Positions 46,748 through 57,025 of a stretch of 64,000 nt of DNA are shown in pieces. The stretch lies in NCBI RefSeq assembly GCF_027943255.1, contig NC_072892.1, forward strand, positions 162,628,792 through 162,692,791. Reading direction: 5' to 3'. Under the pieces are notes generated by a model that was not told the DNA's origin, made no database searches, and saw nothing but the letters and a program-made list of their open reading frames with translations. The translations under genes and the position numbers were made by a program. Within the stretch, counting starts at the first letter, position 1. Each line of letters opens with the position of its first letter. This DNA comes from Anastrepha obliqua. Lineage: Eukaryota; Arthropoda; Insecta; Diptera; Tephritidae.

Positions 46748-46925
46748 TTGGTGTTCATACTCACCAACGTAAACGTACGCCCGTATCTGCTGACACGATG
46801 AAACTAATGAGAGCCCCATGTAAATGAATTCTCACCGCTGTTCCGATCCGTAATATCGTAGATCGTTGTTTCATATGATACGGGCGTACGGGCGTACGTT
46901 TACGTTGGTGAGTGTGAATAGCCTA
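46748..46925. mobile_element. Foldback element with 35-bp palindromic arms
   Basis: The left arm CTCACCAACGTAAACGTACG then CCCGTAT and the right arm ATACGGGCGTACG...CGTACGTTTACGTTGGTGAG are inverted copies around a core of about 95 bp. The right arm has an additional GGGCGTAC unit. No ORF. Typical of a MITE. Confidence 0.75.
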
Positions 46926-47083
46926 TGTTGGTGCATTCGCTTCCGAGTAGTTTTAACACAATTTCGTTGTGTTATTTCCGATGATGCTTTCTCTTTTCAG
47001 AGAACGACCTGTTTCAGCTGACATAAATTTTTTGTGTTAAGAAACGCTTGTTGGCAAAATCCAGTGCAAATTTTCGATAATTA

Positions 47084-49120
47084 CACTGTGTGACAAAAAA
47101 AAAAAAAAATTAAATATACTTTTATGGAGACCTAGTACAACTTGTAGGTTTTGAAAAACTAAAAAAAATGGTATAGGAGAAATTTCCAATACACCCCCAA
47201 AATCTCATTTTATGGCCATGAAACCGTTTTTCAGTAGGTTGATGTGAAGAATCACTCCTAACTTCGCCAATTTCCATCCGATTTCGAATTCGTTTTTTTA
47301 ATTCGAAAGAACAAAAACAAACCTTTTTGACAGTGTGTTGACAATTTTTCTGAAATGACAACTGACGAGACTGTAGACGGAAGTATTTGGAATTTTTTTA
47401 TTTTTTCTCTATTTTTTCAACTTTGACATAATTTTTACGATATTGTCCGTTAGTGAGGATTTTTTTTAGTACACTACTGTTATAGTAAATTTAATTTTGC
47501 GTCGAATGAGCAGCTTGACTGTAATTGAATTAAAATTAATAGAGTTGTGTGAGTTTTAAGATTTTAGTTTTTTTTTTACTAATTTGGTATGTAGGTATAA
47601 CTTACGCTAAATGGGAATAAGGGCGCGTTTCGAAGCATGAAAATGATAACAAGTGTCATTATAAACACATAATATTTATTGGAGTATTGTGCAGTGCAGC
47701 ACTGTACGGTATGGTACGGTATGGTACGGTGCGGTACGGTGCAGTACACAACGGAATTGGTTCCAAACTTAAAAATGCATTGGAAACGGCCCTTTGGAGT
47801 TTAGTATGGTACGGTACATTTCTCATTCTCTTCATCAGTTTTGAATTCTTCTCTTTAAGAAATTCAATCATCATCATTCATCTGAAGTCGTCATCAACTA
47901 AATTCCATTGTTTAAATCGAGAAGCGAGCGTTTCAGATTGTCTTCCCGATAGAAGTAAATCACGAGAAAGATCCTGAAAATCTGAACTTGATACAATGTG
48001 TCGTTCTGAAGACTTAGAACCAGACGGAAAGTACTCTTCATCATCAGGTTTATTGTTATCAGTTTGATCATCATCAGCAATGAGTTGAACTTCCTTCAGT
48101 TCATGACCTGCAGTTGAGTCAATCATATCGTCCAAGACTACGGGGTTCTTAACAGTTGCAACATCAGCATACTTTATGTGCTTTCGAGCTTTATAATGAT
48201 GACCGTTTACGTCCGTTTTATAAAAATAACAATCATCTGGTTTATGATAATGCTGATGATGCCACATCGGAGAATATTGAGAAATTCGACTTTTCTGGCA
48301 ACGTTTTGATTTATATCTCTTGAATTTCAATGAAACAAACAATAAAACTTTGACGTTGTAATAAGGTTAAATTATAATAACAAACTTCTTTTGTTAATCA
48401 ATGTACAGTGTGAACTTTGGTACACTTGGGAGCTTTTTCATATTTCTATTGAAAAAAAAGTGTGATAATATGTCAGATCTTTTCGTAAGTTTTAATCAGT
48501 TCTGTTATATGCAGTACAGTGTACTCTTATGTATACATAGGTATATACTTCAATAAATATTACGTATCTATAAAAACGCATCAAAACACGTCCTTATTCC
48601 CATTTAGCGTAAGTTATACCTACATACCAAATTAGTAAAAAAAAAACTAAAATCTTAAAACTCACACAACTCTATTAATTTTAATTCAATTACAGTCAAA
48701 TATAGCTCATTCGACGCAAAATTAAATTTACTATAACAGTAGTGTACTAAAAAAATCCTCACTAACGGATAATATCGTAAAAATTATGTCAAAGTTGAAA
48801 AAATAGAGAAAAAATAAAAAAAATTCCAAATACTTCCGTCTACAGTCTCGTCAGTTGTCATTTCAGAAAAATTGTCAACACACTGTCAAAAAGGTTTGTT
48901 TTTGTTCTGTCGAATTAAAAAAACGAATTCGAAATCGGATGGAAATTGGCGAAGTTAGGAGTGATTCTTCACATCAACCTACTGAAAAACGGTTTCATGG
49001 CCATAAAATGAGATTTTGGGGGTGTATTGGAAATTTCTCCTATACCATTTTTCTTAGTTTTTCAAAACCTACAAGTTGTACTAGGTCTCCATAAAAGTAT
49101 AATTTCACTGTCGCACAGTG
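47084..49120 (-). mobile_element. DNA transposon with 550-bp terminal inverted repeats (element 2)
   Basis: Arms 47084-47636 and 48577-49120 are near-perfect reverse complements over about 545-553 bp. Termini are CACTGTGTGACA and TGTCGCACAGTG, flanked by TTA (47081-47083 and 49121-49123). The arms themselves read CCATTTTATGGCCATGAAACC-type sequence in both orientations. The interior contains one minus-strand ORF (47878-48342) and a GTACGGT-rich microsatellite (47700-47745). Same architecture as element 1; the arm sequences differ except at the very ends (CACTG..., GACAAAAAA). Confidence 0.87.
47878..48342 (-). pseudogene. Zinc-finger-like transposon protein remnant (element 2)
   Basis: A 154-residue frame. 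Its middle reads HKPDDCYFYKTDVNGHHYKA and IKYADVATV, then an acidic linker, then FQDLSRDLLLSGRQSETLAS and RFKQWNLVDDDFR. It aligns with the 212-residue protein of element 1 at HFTNCYFC...IEYPNVSSV and LNDLFRDLKLSKLQSELLGSR. One Cys of the CYFC pair is Tyr (CYFY), and the first Cys cluster is lost in a diverged N-terminus, so metal binding is probably broken. Like element 1 it ends soon after the SR(L/F)KxWN block. Confidence 0.65.
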
Positions 49121-49228
49121 TTATTAGTTGCGAAAGACAGCTTTTGTTGTTGCGTATATTTTACTTATTTTACTCGTGTATGTATGTATACTACATATAA
49201 AAAATTATAAATATTTGGTTGCAAACTT

Positions 49229-49755
49229 TTATTTATGTGCTGCTTCCTCTTCATTTTCGCCACCATTTCCATAGTAATCGTAGTCCAGCGGTAAACCGTT
49301 TGAACCAGGCTGCTTTGGATGTTCGGTAGTGGTGCTATGGGACCCTTTCCCAGGCATTTGAGTACTCTTTAAAACAACAGACCCGACACTCGGCAGCAAA
49401 GTAACACGTCCGGCAGTCGTTGTATCGCCTTTGCTTTCTATTTTGTTCACTATAGTAGTTTCCTCGAGCGACATACCAACTCCAATCGCATTCGGTAGCT
49501 CAGTGACGGAGGTGCTATTGTTAATATTTGACTCGGTGGTTAGTACGATGCGCCAACGTTTGCTGTAACGGCTGCGTACGAAAGGCTTCGAAGTAGCTGC
49601 AGTGTTGGCAGCGTCTGCAATTAGAAAGGATGTAATCGCCTTATAACATAAACATGTATATATGTATGTATGTAGTAAAATTTCCCGATGTCTTGTTTAC
49701 CAATTGCGAGCGCTGTGAGTGTTAAACACACGCCAAGTAAAATAATGCACTTCAT
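49229..49755 (-). CDS. Small secreted protein, unknown family
   Basis: Two exons, 49755-49701 and 49614-49229, joined by an 86-bp GT-AG intron in phase 1, give 146 residues. Exon 1 encodes a signal peptide, MKCIILLGVCLTLTALAIG-like, with cleavage likely near Ala16-Asp19. The mature part is Ser/Thr-rich (NNSTSVTE has an N-glycosylation site), contains SKRWRIVLTTES, and ends in an acidic DYDYYGNGGENEEEAAHK. A signal-peptide exon ending just after the hydrophobic core is common for insect secreted proteins. I do not recognise the family; cuticle, accessory-gland or salivary origin are possible but unproven. Confidence 0.75.
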
Positions 49756-49795
49756 TTTCTCTAGAATTTTGTTGTGCCAAAGCTTTCTGCCGTCC

Positions 49796-49830
49796 CACTG
49801 ACGCTTCTTTTATACGGCACTGATTATATG
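49796..49830 (-). promoter_or_regulatory. Core promoter of the small secreted-protein gene
   Basis: On the minus strand CATATAATC (49830-49822) lies about 30 bp upstream of an initiator-like TCAGTG (A at 49799). A second TATA-like GTATAAAAG is at 49815-49807. This would place the start about 45 bp before the ATG. A TATA promoter fits a tissue-specific secreted product. Confidence 0.5.
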
Positions 49831-50249
49831 TGGAAATGAATTTATCCCACTTTTTCTGCATTTATCTGCTTTTCCCAAATGGCATCTGGCATCGAATTAT
49901 TCGTACTTGAAATTGAAAGTTCCTCAGTTATCTCAACTCAAGCATAGAATACTCGTAATGCAATAAAAAGCAACAGTTTAAAATTTGAGTTTTATTTTTT
50001 TTGCTTTACAAATGCTCGTGTGTGGTTTGATAACATATGCCTTTGGGATTTAGAGAGTTGTTCCGGAGGTTAGTGACCTCTTCTTCATCATTACTCGATA
50101 GTATACAAGCACGATTCCCAGTTTACACATTGCTTTCGCGTATGACGCGGTGATGCTTAATTTCGGCTTTGAATGTTGATGGGTTTGTTACCACGATGAC
50201 GATCCATGAGGAACTCATCCTCCTTTCATCGCTCTCTACGGCTTTCGAA
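49831..50249. other. Intergenic spacer
   Basis: Upstream of the secreted-protein gene; no other feature seen. Confidence 0.3.
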
Positions 50250-50705
50250 GTGTGAATAGTGTTGTTCCTATACGGCTAACTACGAGTAAATACTCGATAT
50301 TCTCGATCATGTCGTTTCTGCGACTAACCCCAGGAGACTGCAATGCCAAAAGAGGTTCAAATGCCAACCAAAGGAGGTTTACAAATCGTATATGTAACTC
50401 ATTACAAGCATAAATAGAGCATTCTTTCGGGTATAGTCCCGATTTCATAGTCATTCGAACATCAGCGGAATATGGTTCACTGACTCTTGGCGTTTCTGCG
50501 ACCAATCACAGGAGACGCCAATGCACTCTCAGCTTAAATTTAACGACGTAGCGCGGAAAAGGGTGAGACATCTCGGCCAACTGCAGACGGAAGAAAGGCA
50601 CATACGCTCAATACAACAGGGAGCTGGGTCTGGATGAGTTACTGTGATGAGTAGAGGGCACAAAAGATCATGAGGTCGAAGGGCGAATATCGAAGTAATC
50701 TAATC
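50250..50705 (+). repeat. LINE-derived repeat, copy b
   Basis: Inverse copy of 40840-41204 (GGGTGAGACATCTCGGCC, GAAAGGCACATACGCTCAAT, CCAATCACAGGAGACGCC). It ends in TAATCTAATCTTATCTAA, a short tandem tail like that of the LINE end at 56640-56660, suggesting a LINE 3' terminus. Confidence 0.55.
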
Positions 50706-51124
50706 TTATCTAAGTACTTAATATTTTGTTAAAGTACTGAGTACTTCTTGTACTCGAGCACTTCATTCAAGTACTCAGGTGGGTATAGAGTAAGCGGTTA
50801 AAGCATTTATTTGATTTTTTTCAAGACTTTTCGCTTTGAAAATATAATACATACATGAGTAACTTCGGTTGGCATGTCACCGGGGATTCGGCAACAGAAC
50901 TCTGCCCGCTTATTTCACACGTATTCACGGTTCATTTTTGTCGTTTATCACCAACACAATCTCAGTTTTGTCGCAAACAAATGCTGTGACCCACGTCAAC
51001 AAATCAGCTGTTTTCTTCAAAATCATTGAGAGCCGGTTAACGGTCCGGTGTTGCCCACCCCTCTACATTCTGTAAATCGTGTGGGCAATACTTGTGCATC
51101 AGAGCTAGAAAATGATTCAGTTAA

Positions 51125-52913
51125 GGGGGCGTCCATAAATTACGTGAGGTGTTTTTTTTTAATTTTCTATACCTCCCTCCGCCCCTGGTGAGATGTCGTG
51201 AGATTTTATTCAACCCCCTCCCCCATCCCCCAATCTCACGTAAGATTTTTCAAAATGTGGGTTTCTTATGTAAACGCGTTGAATTGTTATTGTAAAAAGA
51301 GAAAAAAAAATTTGCTTCGTGCTTTTATTTACAATTAGTTAAGACTAGTAATCAATATTGCTGAGAGTTATAAGTGTAATAAAAAGTTAACAACAGAAGA
51401 CTTAAATCGTAACTACTGCGATTAAAAAAAGAATATCTACTCTAATTCAGTCCATGGAGAATCATGCGCGGTTTCCAGAGAGACTATTGGGACCAACATG
51501 TCCATATGATTTTCAGTAAAATTATCTTCTCCTTCAACTTCGTTCTGATCTAGCCACTCTAAGCCGTTGACGCCTGCGCACAGTAACTCATTGGCTCGTC
51601 TTGTGACAATCTGTGAGGGTCGCACTTTGCGGAACATACGCGCTTGCTTAGCTGATGCAATGTGAGCTGTTCGCCTGTGCTCTGCATGTACTGCAGCATC
51701 TTTTCTTTAAATTATCACGTATACTTGGGCAGTAGAGATCATAAGGCGTGCTGATGAAGGCATTCAGCGGTTGAATCGGTAGGCGTATTCGAAATGTAGC
51801 GAATGTCTTTCCATCATGTTCTTTAAAGTCCGAAATTGTCAAACGTCCATCAACCTGAGTGATAGGGTATGGAGGTGGCAGAAAACGGTCGTGAAGAATC
51901 ATATGCAGATCACTCCGGCGTGCGCTGCAGCACTTAGGTCAAGCTCCATATGCAGCTTAGCAATCTGTTTCTTCATAGTATCTTGTGCTGGAGTGGGACT
52001 TACGTTAGATGGTGTAGTGTTCGGCATAGCTTCATCCACATCATCGCTGATCACAAGAAGCTGATTTTGAATTATGTGAAAACAGTGAAGGATATGACCG
52101 CGCTAATATTTTGTAGTTATGGTTTTAGCATATTTTATTAAGAATTTCACTGTGTCAGTTTTTTTTATGCTATTAATTGTAACAATAAACTTTATATAAA
52201 AAAAAGCATTTTCTTAAAAAAATATATATTTACCTACATTTTGAAGGAATGCTAAAGTAGACCGACCGCCGTTCAATCTCATGTTTAATTCTTTCTTCGG
52301 GAATTTTTGCTTCGCAGTATTTCATAATTTTATCACATCGTCGCGGCAGGACTTCTTCGCCTTATAGACGTATCTTTTGACGTATGCGTTATAAAAATCT
52401 TGATAACTCATTTTAAATTAGTAAGAGCAAGAACTGAGTCGAGTAAAACATTTACAAGAATAAACAAAGAAGGTTGGAACCTGTCCGTGTGTCGCTGCCA
52501 CTCAACTCGTACGCCCTTGTTCATTGAGTCGCGCGTTCGGGTAATAGTGGCGCGAAAACAAACGACGGGCTACACTGTACCGTAAATTCAGATTAAATTG
52601 AGCTATTTGGTATAAAACAAATGTATGGTGGTTTGACAGTAGTAATGTATAACGTCGAAGTATGAATGAAACTATTTTCTTTCGAACGAATTGGTGAATG
52701 ATCTTAATCATACTATGATTACGCTTAAGATTAAATCTTAAGCATGTACAATCTGGATAATGGACCAAAATAGTATAATTTTTTTTGTTTCAATCAGAAA
52801 AAAAAATTGCGTGATATTTGCCGAGACCCCCCTTCTCTCCATCGTAAGATTAGATGAGATTTGACTCGACCCCCTCCCCCCTTAAAGATCTCACGTAATT
52901 TATGGACGCCCCC
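51125..52913 (-). mobile_element. Decayed DNA transposon with GGGGGCGTCC termini
   Basis: Termini GGGGGCGTCCATAAATTACG and its inverse CGTAATTTATGGACGCCCCC bound 1.79 kb. The left flank is TTAA and the right flank TAAG, compatible with a TTAA duplication that lost one base. On the minus strand, coding pieces are visible: MSYQDFYNAYVKRYVYKAKK from 52411 (then a stop and a GT donor near 52240), a middle piece TMKKQIAKLHMELDLSAAAH, and HDRFLPPPYPITQVDGRLTI then SDFKEHDGKTFATFRIRLP. Frameshifts separate them. I do not recognise the superfamily. Confidence 0.7.
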
Positions 52914-52919
52914 TAAGTA

Positions 52920-53700
52920 TACCTATGAAATGAGCCTTTTTTTCAATTTCAAACGTTTATTAACAAAAAATGGTTACAAATTTAATCTTCAAAATAATAG
53001 CCATCGCTAGCGACACATTTGTCCCATCTTTCAGGCAAGTTGTGGATGCCGCGCCAAAAAAATTGGCCGTCTTTGGCCACAAATTAATCATCGAACCATT
53101 TGTTGGCTCCTTCGTGAGAATTGAAGCGCTGCTCGGAAAGTGCGTGGCCCATCGATGCAAGCAAATAATAATCGGAAGGCGCCAAAGCCTGGAGAGTAAG
53201 CCGCATGCACCAGCGATTCCCAATCGTACGTCTCCACCAATTCCCGGGTCGCTCTTGTTCGATGTGGCGGGGCATTGTGATCAAGAAAAATTACTTTGTG
53301 ACGCCGATCGGCATATTCTGGGCGTTTTTGGTGTATAGCGCTTTTCAAACCGGTCAATTGTCGTTGGTAGCGTGCACCGTCAACTGTTTCACTTGGTTTT
53401 AATAGCGCGTCCCAAATCATACCACGCTAATCCCAGAAGACACACAGCATTGCCTTGCGACCGAAGCGATTTGGTTTGGCTGTTGTTTTTGGCTTGTGGC
53501 CGAGCGGACCATACGATCGTTTACGCTTGGGATTGGAGAAATACACCCATTTTTCATCAACCGTAGCGATTCGATGCAAAAAAGACTTCCTTTTGAGCGA
53601 GCGACAAAAATGCATTGTTGTATGAAACGTAACAAACAATGAACTGACAGCGAAAAAAACAAGACATTTGGGAAGGTTTAAAAATACTCGTAGCGACATC
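52920..53700 (-). mobile_element. mariner (mauritiana-like) transposase, 5' truncated
   Basis: The minus strand encodes SFLHRIATVDEKWVYFSNPK then RKRSYGPLGHKPKTTAKPNR, a stop, VIFLDHNAPPHRTRATRELV then ETYDWESLVHAAYSPGFGAF, and further PSDYYLLASMGHALSEQRFN in a shifted frame. These are the DEKW, HNAP and YSPDLAPSDY signatures of a DD34D mariner. The HTH domain is absent and the frame is broken at least three times. It abuts the GGGGGCGTCC element (7 bp away). Confidence 0.85.
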
Positions 53701-54125
53701 TATGGACTAATAGCTGAAAGTCTCACTTCATAGGAGTCCAAAAAGAGACCTTGTAAAGGCTGATGTTTCCACCGGCAGTGGGTCGAAAAAGAAGAATGCG
53801 AGAACTTATGATTTATAAGAGCACCACGGAGTACTCGTGGTTGGGCAAAAAAATACGAAAAAATAACTTGGCGAATTTTCGAGATAAACATACATTAATC
53901 AGCACCAATTCCTTAAAGAAAAGGGAAGATCTAAAAGACTCGTGTTTCGGCGGACAAACGCAGGTTAAAGTGGAAAAACGCAAAATTAACGTGGCGTAAT
54001 AATAGATTAAAATTAGGTTAGGTTAACGCGAGAAAAACTCTGCTCAATTGGTGATTTCGCCAAAGCCGAGTAACGGTATCGCGATAAACGCAACCTTCTG
54101 TATTCTCTCAACCGTGTTATTGTTG
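53701..54125. other. Spacer without recognised feature
   Basis: One 78-residue plus-strand frame (53763-53999) is Lys/Arg-rich but matches nothing I know. Confidence 0.3.
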
Positions 54126-54705
54126 TTGTAGCAGCTTACTAAACCCTGTCAGTGCAATCTAATATAGTTACTCGTCTTTTTTGACGTCTAACGGTAGGCC
54201 CAGGAAACATGATGTTTCGAGGGTTCAGAGAGAAAGTGGTGTTATACGTGAGTAGGTTTGATGGGGCATGTGAAAAGGTGGTTAGTATCGTGAGTTGTGC
54301 CTTCACAGGCTGGACATATGTACATACATATGTTTGGAATGTCAGGGTCAATTCTGGATAGGTAGGAGTTTAGTCTGCTACATTATTCAGAAGGAGATTG
54401 TGTCAAAAAAATTATGTCAAAGGGCCTCTCGAGGTGGCTGGAGCTTTTCATCTGCTGTGGTTGGTGATTGGGCTACGATTACGGCATTCAGGGGTTGAGA
54501 GTTTAGGAAGATGGTAAGTGTGTCCCGATGAATGTCATTGAGCGTATGTCCAAACACCGTCCGGTCCAATAGTCGTCGTTTAGTTTTGTCCTGGATCTCG
54601 TCGGAATAGTCGAAGAGATGCCCCCAAGGTAGTAGCAGATGTTTACATGGGTGAAACCTACCATCACAGACGTCACGTCCATTGTGGCAGCCCTATAACT
54701 GTTCA
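54126..54705 (-). mobile_element. Jockey-like LINE 3' end
   Basis: Minus-strand frames read GRFHPCKHLL, DYSDEIQDKTKRRLLDRTVF, GHTLNDIHRDTLTIFL and NAVIVAQSPTTADEKLQPP, with stops further on. The 3' end is GCTGCTACAACAACAATAAC (inverse of 54115-54135). Colinear with 62680-63416. Confidence 0.8.
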
Positions 54706-54742
54706 TGCTTTGAAATAAGCTTTCACGTTGTTTAAGAGTTTA

Positions 54743-54913
54743 CTATTTCATTCGCCGAACGCACACGTTTCCAATTCTCAACCGGTTTGTGAAATATAAT
54801 AAATCATCTTCCTGTGTCTTATCAATTTCAGCCGGAGTTTGCCGTCTAACCAAACTCACTGGCAACATAAGCTCCTCCGCAGCTGGATCCCGAGTGTAAC
54901 TAGGCTCAGATAT
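54743..54913 (-). other. Orphan exon-like frame
   Basis: The minus strand is open from just after a TAA for about 56 codons: SEPSYTRDPAAEELMLPVSL then VRRQTPAEIDKTQEDDLLYF and TNRLRIGNVCVRRMK, stop. The composition (charged, no repeats, balanced codon use) is unlike nearby AT-rich DNA. There is no initiating Met at its start and no confident splice acceptor. It could be a last exon of an unseen gene, a gene fragment or chance. Confidence 0.3.
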
Positions 54914-55319
54914 TTATATTCATGCACACTAGTGTCCAATTGTATTATAACTGTGTCCAATTTACGGCTGCATATATCAGCATGACTTTTATTAAAATCT
55001 TTTGAATGTTCCTCCGCCCGGTGACCGGTACCTTATGATTCGAGAAAAACATGTCATGCCCCCTTTCTACATAACGGTACCTTTATAAAGCTAAAAAATT
55101 ATATTTCAACTATTGATCAAGGTAAGCAAAAAATTTTTATAGAATCTACATTTTTTTTGCTATTATTTAAATGGCTGGATAAAAATCGGCAAATTGCCAG
55201 AATATTTCATTGTACGATATTTTAATTTTTTTAACATTCAACTGTACTCGTCTGCACCGTTATTATGACAGCTTCCATGAGTTGTGTCTTTATATTTCGA
55301 GAGAATGATTTCTTTTTTT

Positions 55320-55910
55320 TCCTTGTTCACTCCTCTCGGGAGCATAGGGCCGCGACAAGACATTTGATTTCTGACAGGGTAGGTGATTTGTCTGCCGTTA
55401 CCAGTCCTAAACTTAGGAACAACGCCTGCTTACTGCTTAGAGCGCCATCTGTGTTTTACATTTTTCTGCCAGAAAGATGGCACAGATGAGTTGAGGCACT
55501 CCGCAAGACGGTGTTCTCTATTCATTTCTCTAGGTTGTCGTTGTCAACATGCTGGAGGAGCTGGTAAGATGGGAATGCAGAATGATTGCTTACACGGATG
55601 TTAGTTGGGTGACGGATCGCGGCCTATCGGTGAATTCTCTCAAGAAGGAGCTCGTTCTATTTGCAAGGAAAAATAAAATGCCCAGAGTTAACTCCCCTCA
55701 ATAGAGGGCGCTCCGTTGGTGCTTTTTGACAAGGTGAAATACCTAGGCTTAATCCTCGACAGACGCCTAACTTGGAATCTCAACATTGAGAAGAGGATAA
55801 GGAAGGCAACATTCGTCTTGTATGGATGCAAAGACGCTGTTGCCAAAAGGTATGACCTCTCGCCTAGAGTTGTAATTTGGCTCTATAATACCATAAGCCA
55901 GTTCGTCTGA
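55320..55910 (+). mobile_element. LINE B mosaic: 3' module plus reverse-transcriptase thumb
   Basis: Starts with the TTCACTCCTCTCGGGAGCAT module also at 58715. LINE coding then follows: LEELVRWECRMIAYTDVSW, KELVLFARKNKMPRVN and KVKYLGLILDRRLTWNLNIE, RKATFVLYGCKDAVAKRY, LSPRVVIWLYNTI. This is the RT thumb of an I/LOA/R1-group LINE. Copy 2 is 58712-59300. Frames are broken between blocks. Confidence 0.7.
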
Positions 55911-55920
55911 ATAATATTTT

Positions 55921-56660
55921 GTGCAAAAAAGGAATATGGAAAATCTTCACCCTTACTGGGTACCTACAGGTCAAACTATCAGCATAACAAACTTTCGGCT
56001 TTTGCTAAGCTTCATGAAGAATTACGAAAAAACAGAGCGAGTTGTAGATGGACAGAGTCCTGATCTCTTCACCAAGATATCTGCCCAAAATTTTCTAACT
56101 AATTACAGCAAGCCAGTATGGATTGACGGCTTCATGAGGTCTACCCATAGAGGACGTTGGTCTGGGTTGAGCTCGTGCAGAGTACCCAAGTGCTTTGTGA
56201 AAGAACCAAATACGAAAATAGCGACCTTTCTCCTAAAACTCATAAGAAAGGACCTGAGAGCACTGGTGGGTGTAATCACAGGGCACAACGCCTGTGGTCA
56301 GCATATGACCGCCATGGGGGTCGTAGACAGCCCGATATGCCTATCCTGTCTTGAGGATGACGATACTGCAGACCATTTTCTATGTAGCTGGCGGGCGTTC
56401 CCCAGAATCAGACTTAGGATATTGGGTTGCGATATACTGAGTATGGATTAAGTTCATACTCTTCCTCTTCCGGTTCTCTTAAGATTCATCAATGAATTCA
56501 AGAGATTTGTGGAAGAGTGACCTCAAACTAATTTACATTTTATCTTTCCTATCTCTATTCTTTCTACTGAAATCTATCCGGGTGTAGTGCAATGGTCTCC
56601 TGACTGATTGCTTGGACTTGTCCAACCCCCCACAAATCTTATCTAATCTAATCTAATGCA
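55921..56660 (+). mobile_element. LINE C-terminal region with TAATC tail
   Basis: A 176-residue frame with QISITNFRLLLSFMKNYEKT-like text, then EPNTKIATFLLKLIRKDLRA, LVGVITGHNACGQHMTAMGV and CLSCLEDDDTADHFLCSWRA. This is the tail behind the RNase H domain; RNase H itself is replaced by unrelated text. The 3' flank ends in CTTATCTAATCTAATCTAAT, a tandem 3' tail expected of LINE insertion. Confidence 0.7.
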
Positions 56661-57025
56661 CTCACCGGTTCTTGCACGGTGCCACTTCAATGGGTATTCC
56701 TAATATGAAGATTCGAAGAGGTCGTGAATCCCATATTTAGACTAATAATAACTTTTATATTTTACGACAAATTAATCGAGCTTTAATTACTACAACAAAT
56801 CCAATATTATGTAGACGTACATATTTATGTATATAAAAATTAAATGCAAAGTACAAAATATTTTTCGCTTACTAAAAATTTTGTTAACAATAAATTAAAT
56901 TAATTCGAGTATTTTGTTTACCAATAATAACTTATAAGAATTTTCCTAATTGTTTATTTGCGTTTAGTGAGCTCTAAGACAAGTAAACTTTACACCATAA
57001 TCCGGTAACCGGCGTCACAGTCCCC
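56661..57025. other. AT-rich spacer and 3' flank of the proline-rich gene
   Basis: No feature other than the probable 3' UTR of the gene at 57026 (minus strand). Confidence 0.35.

Noticed and set aside
47122..49094. Two nearly identical 79-residue ORFs (MSFQKNCQHTVKKV...) in opposite orientation
   Set aside because: They are the same sequence in the two inverted arms of element 2, so they are not independent genes; coding is possible but unsupported.
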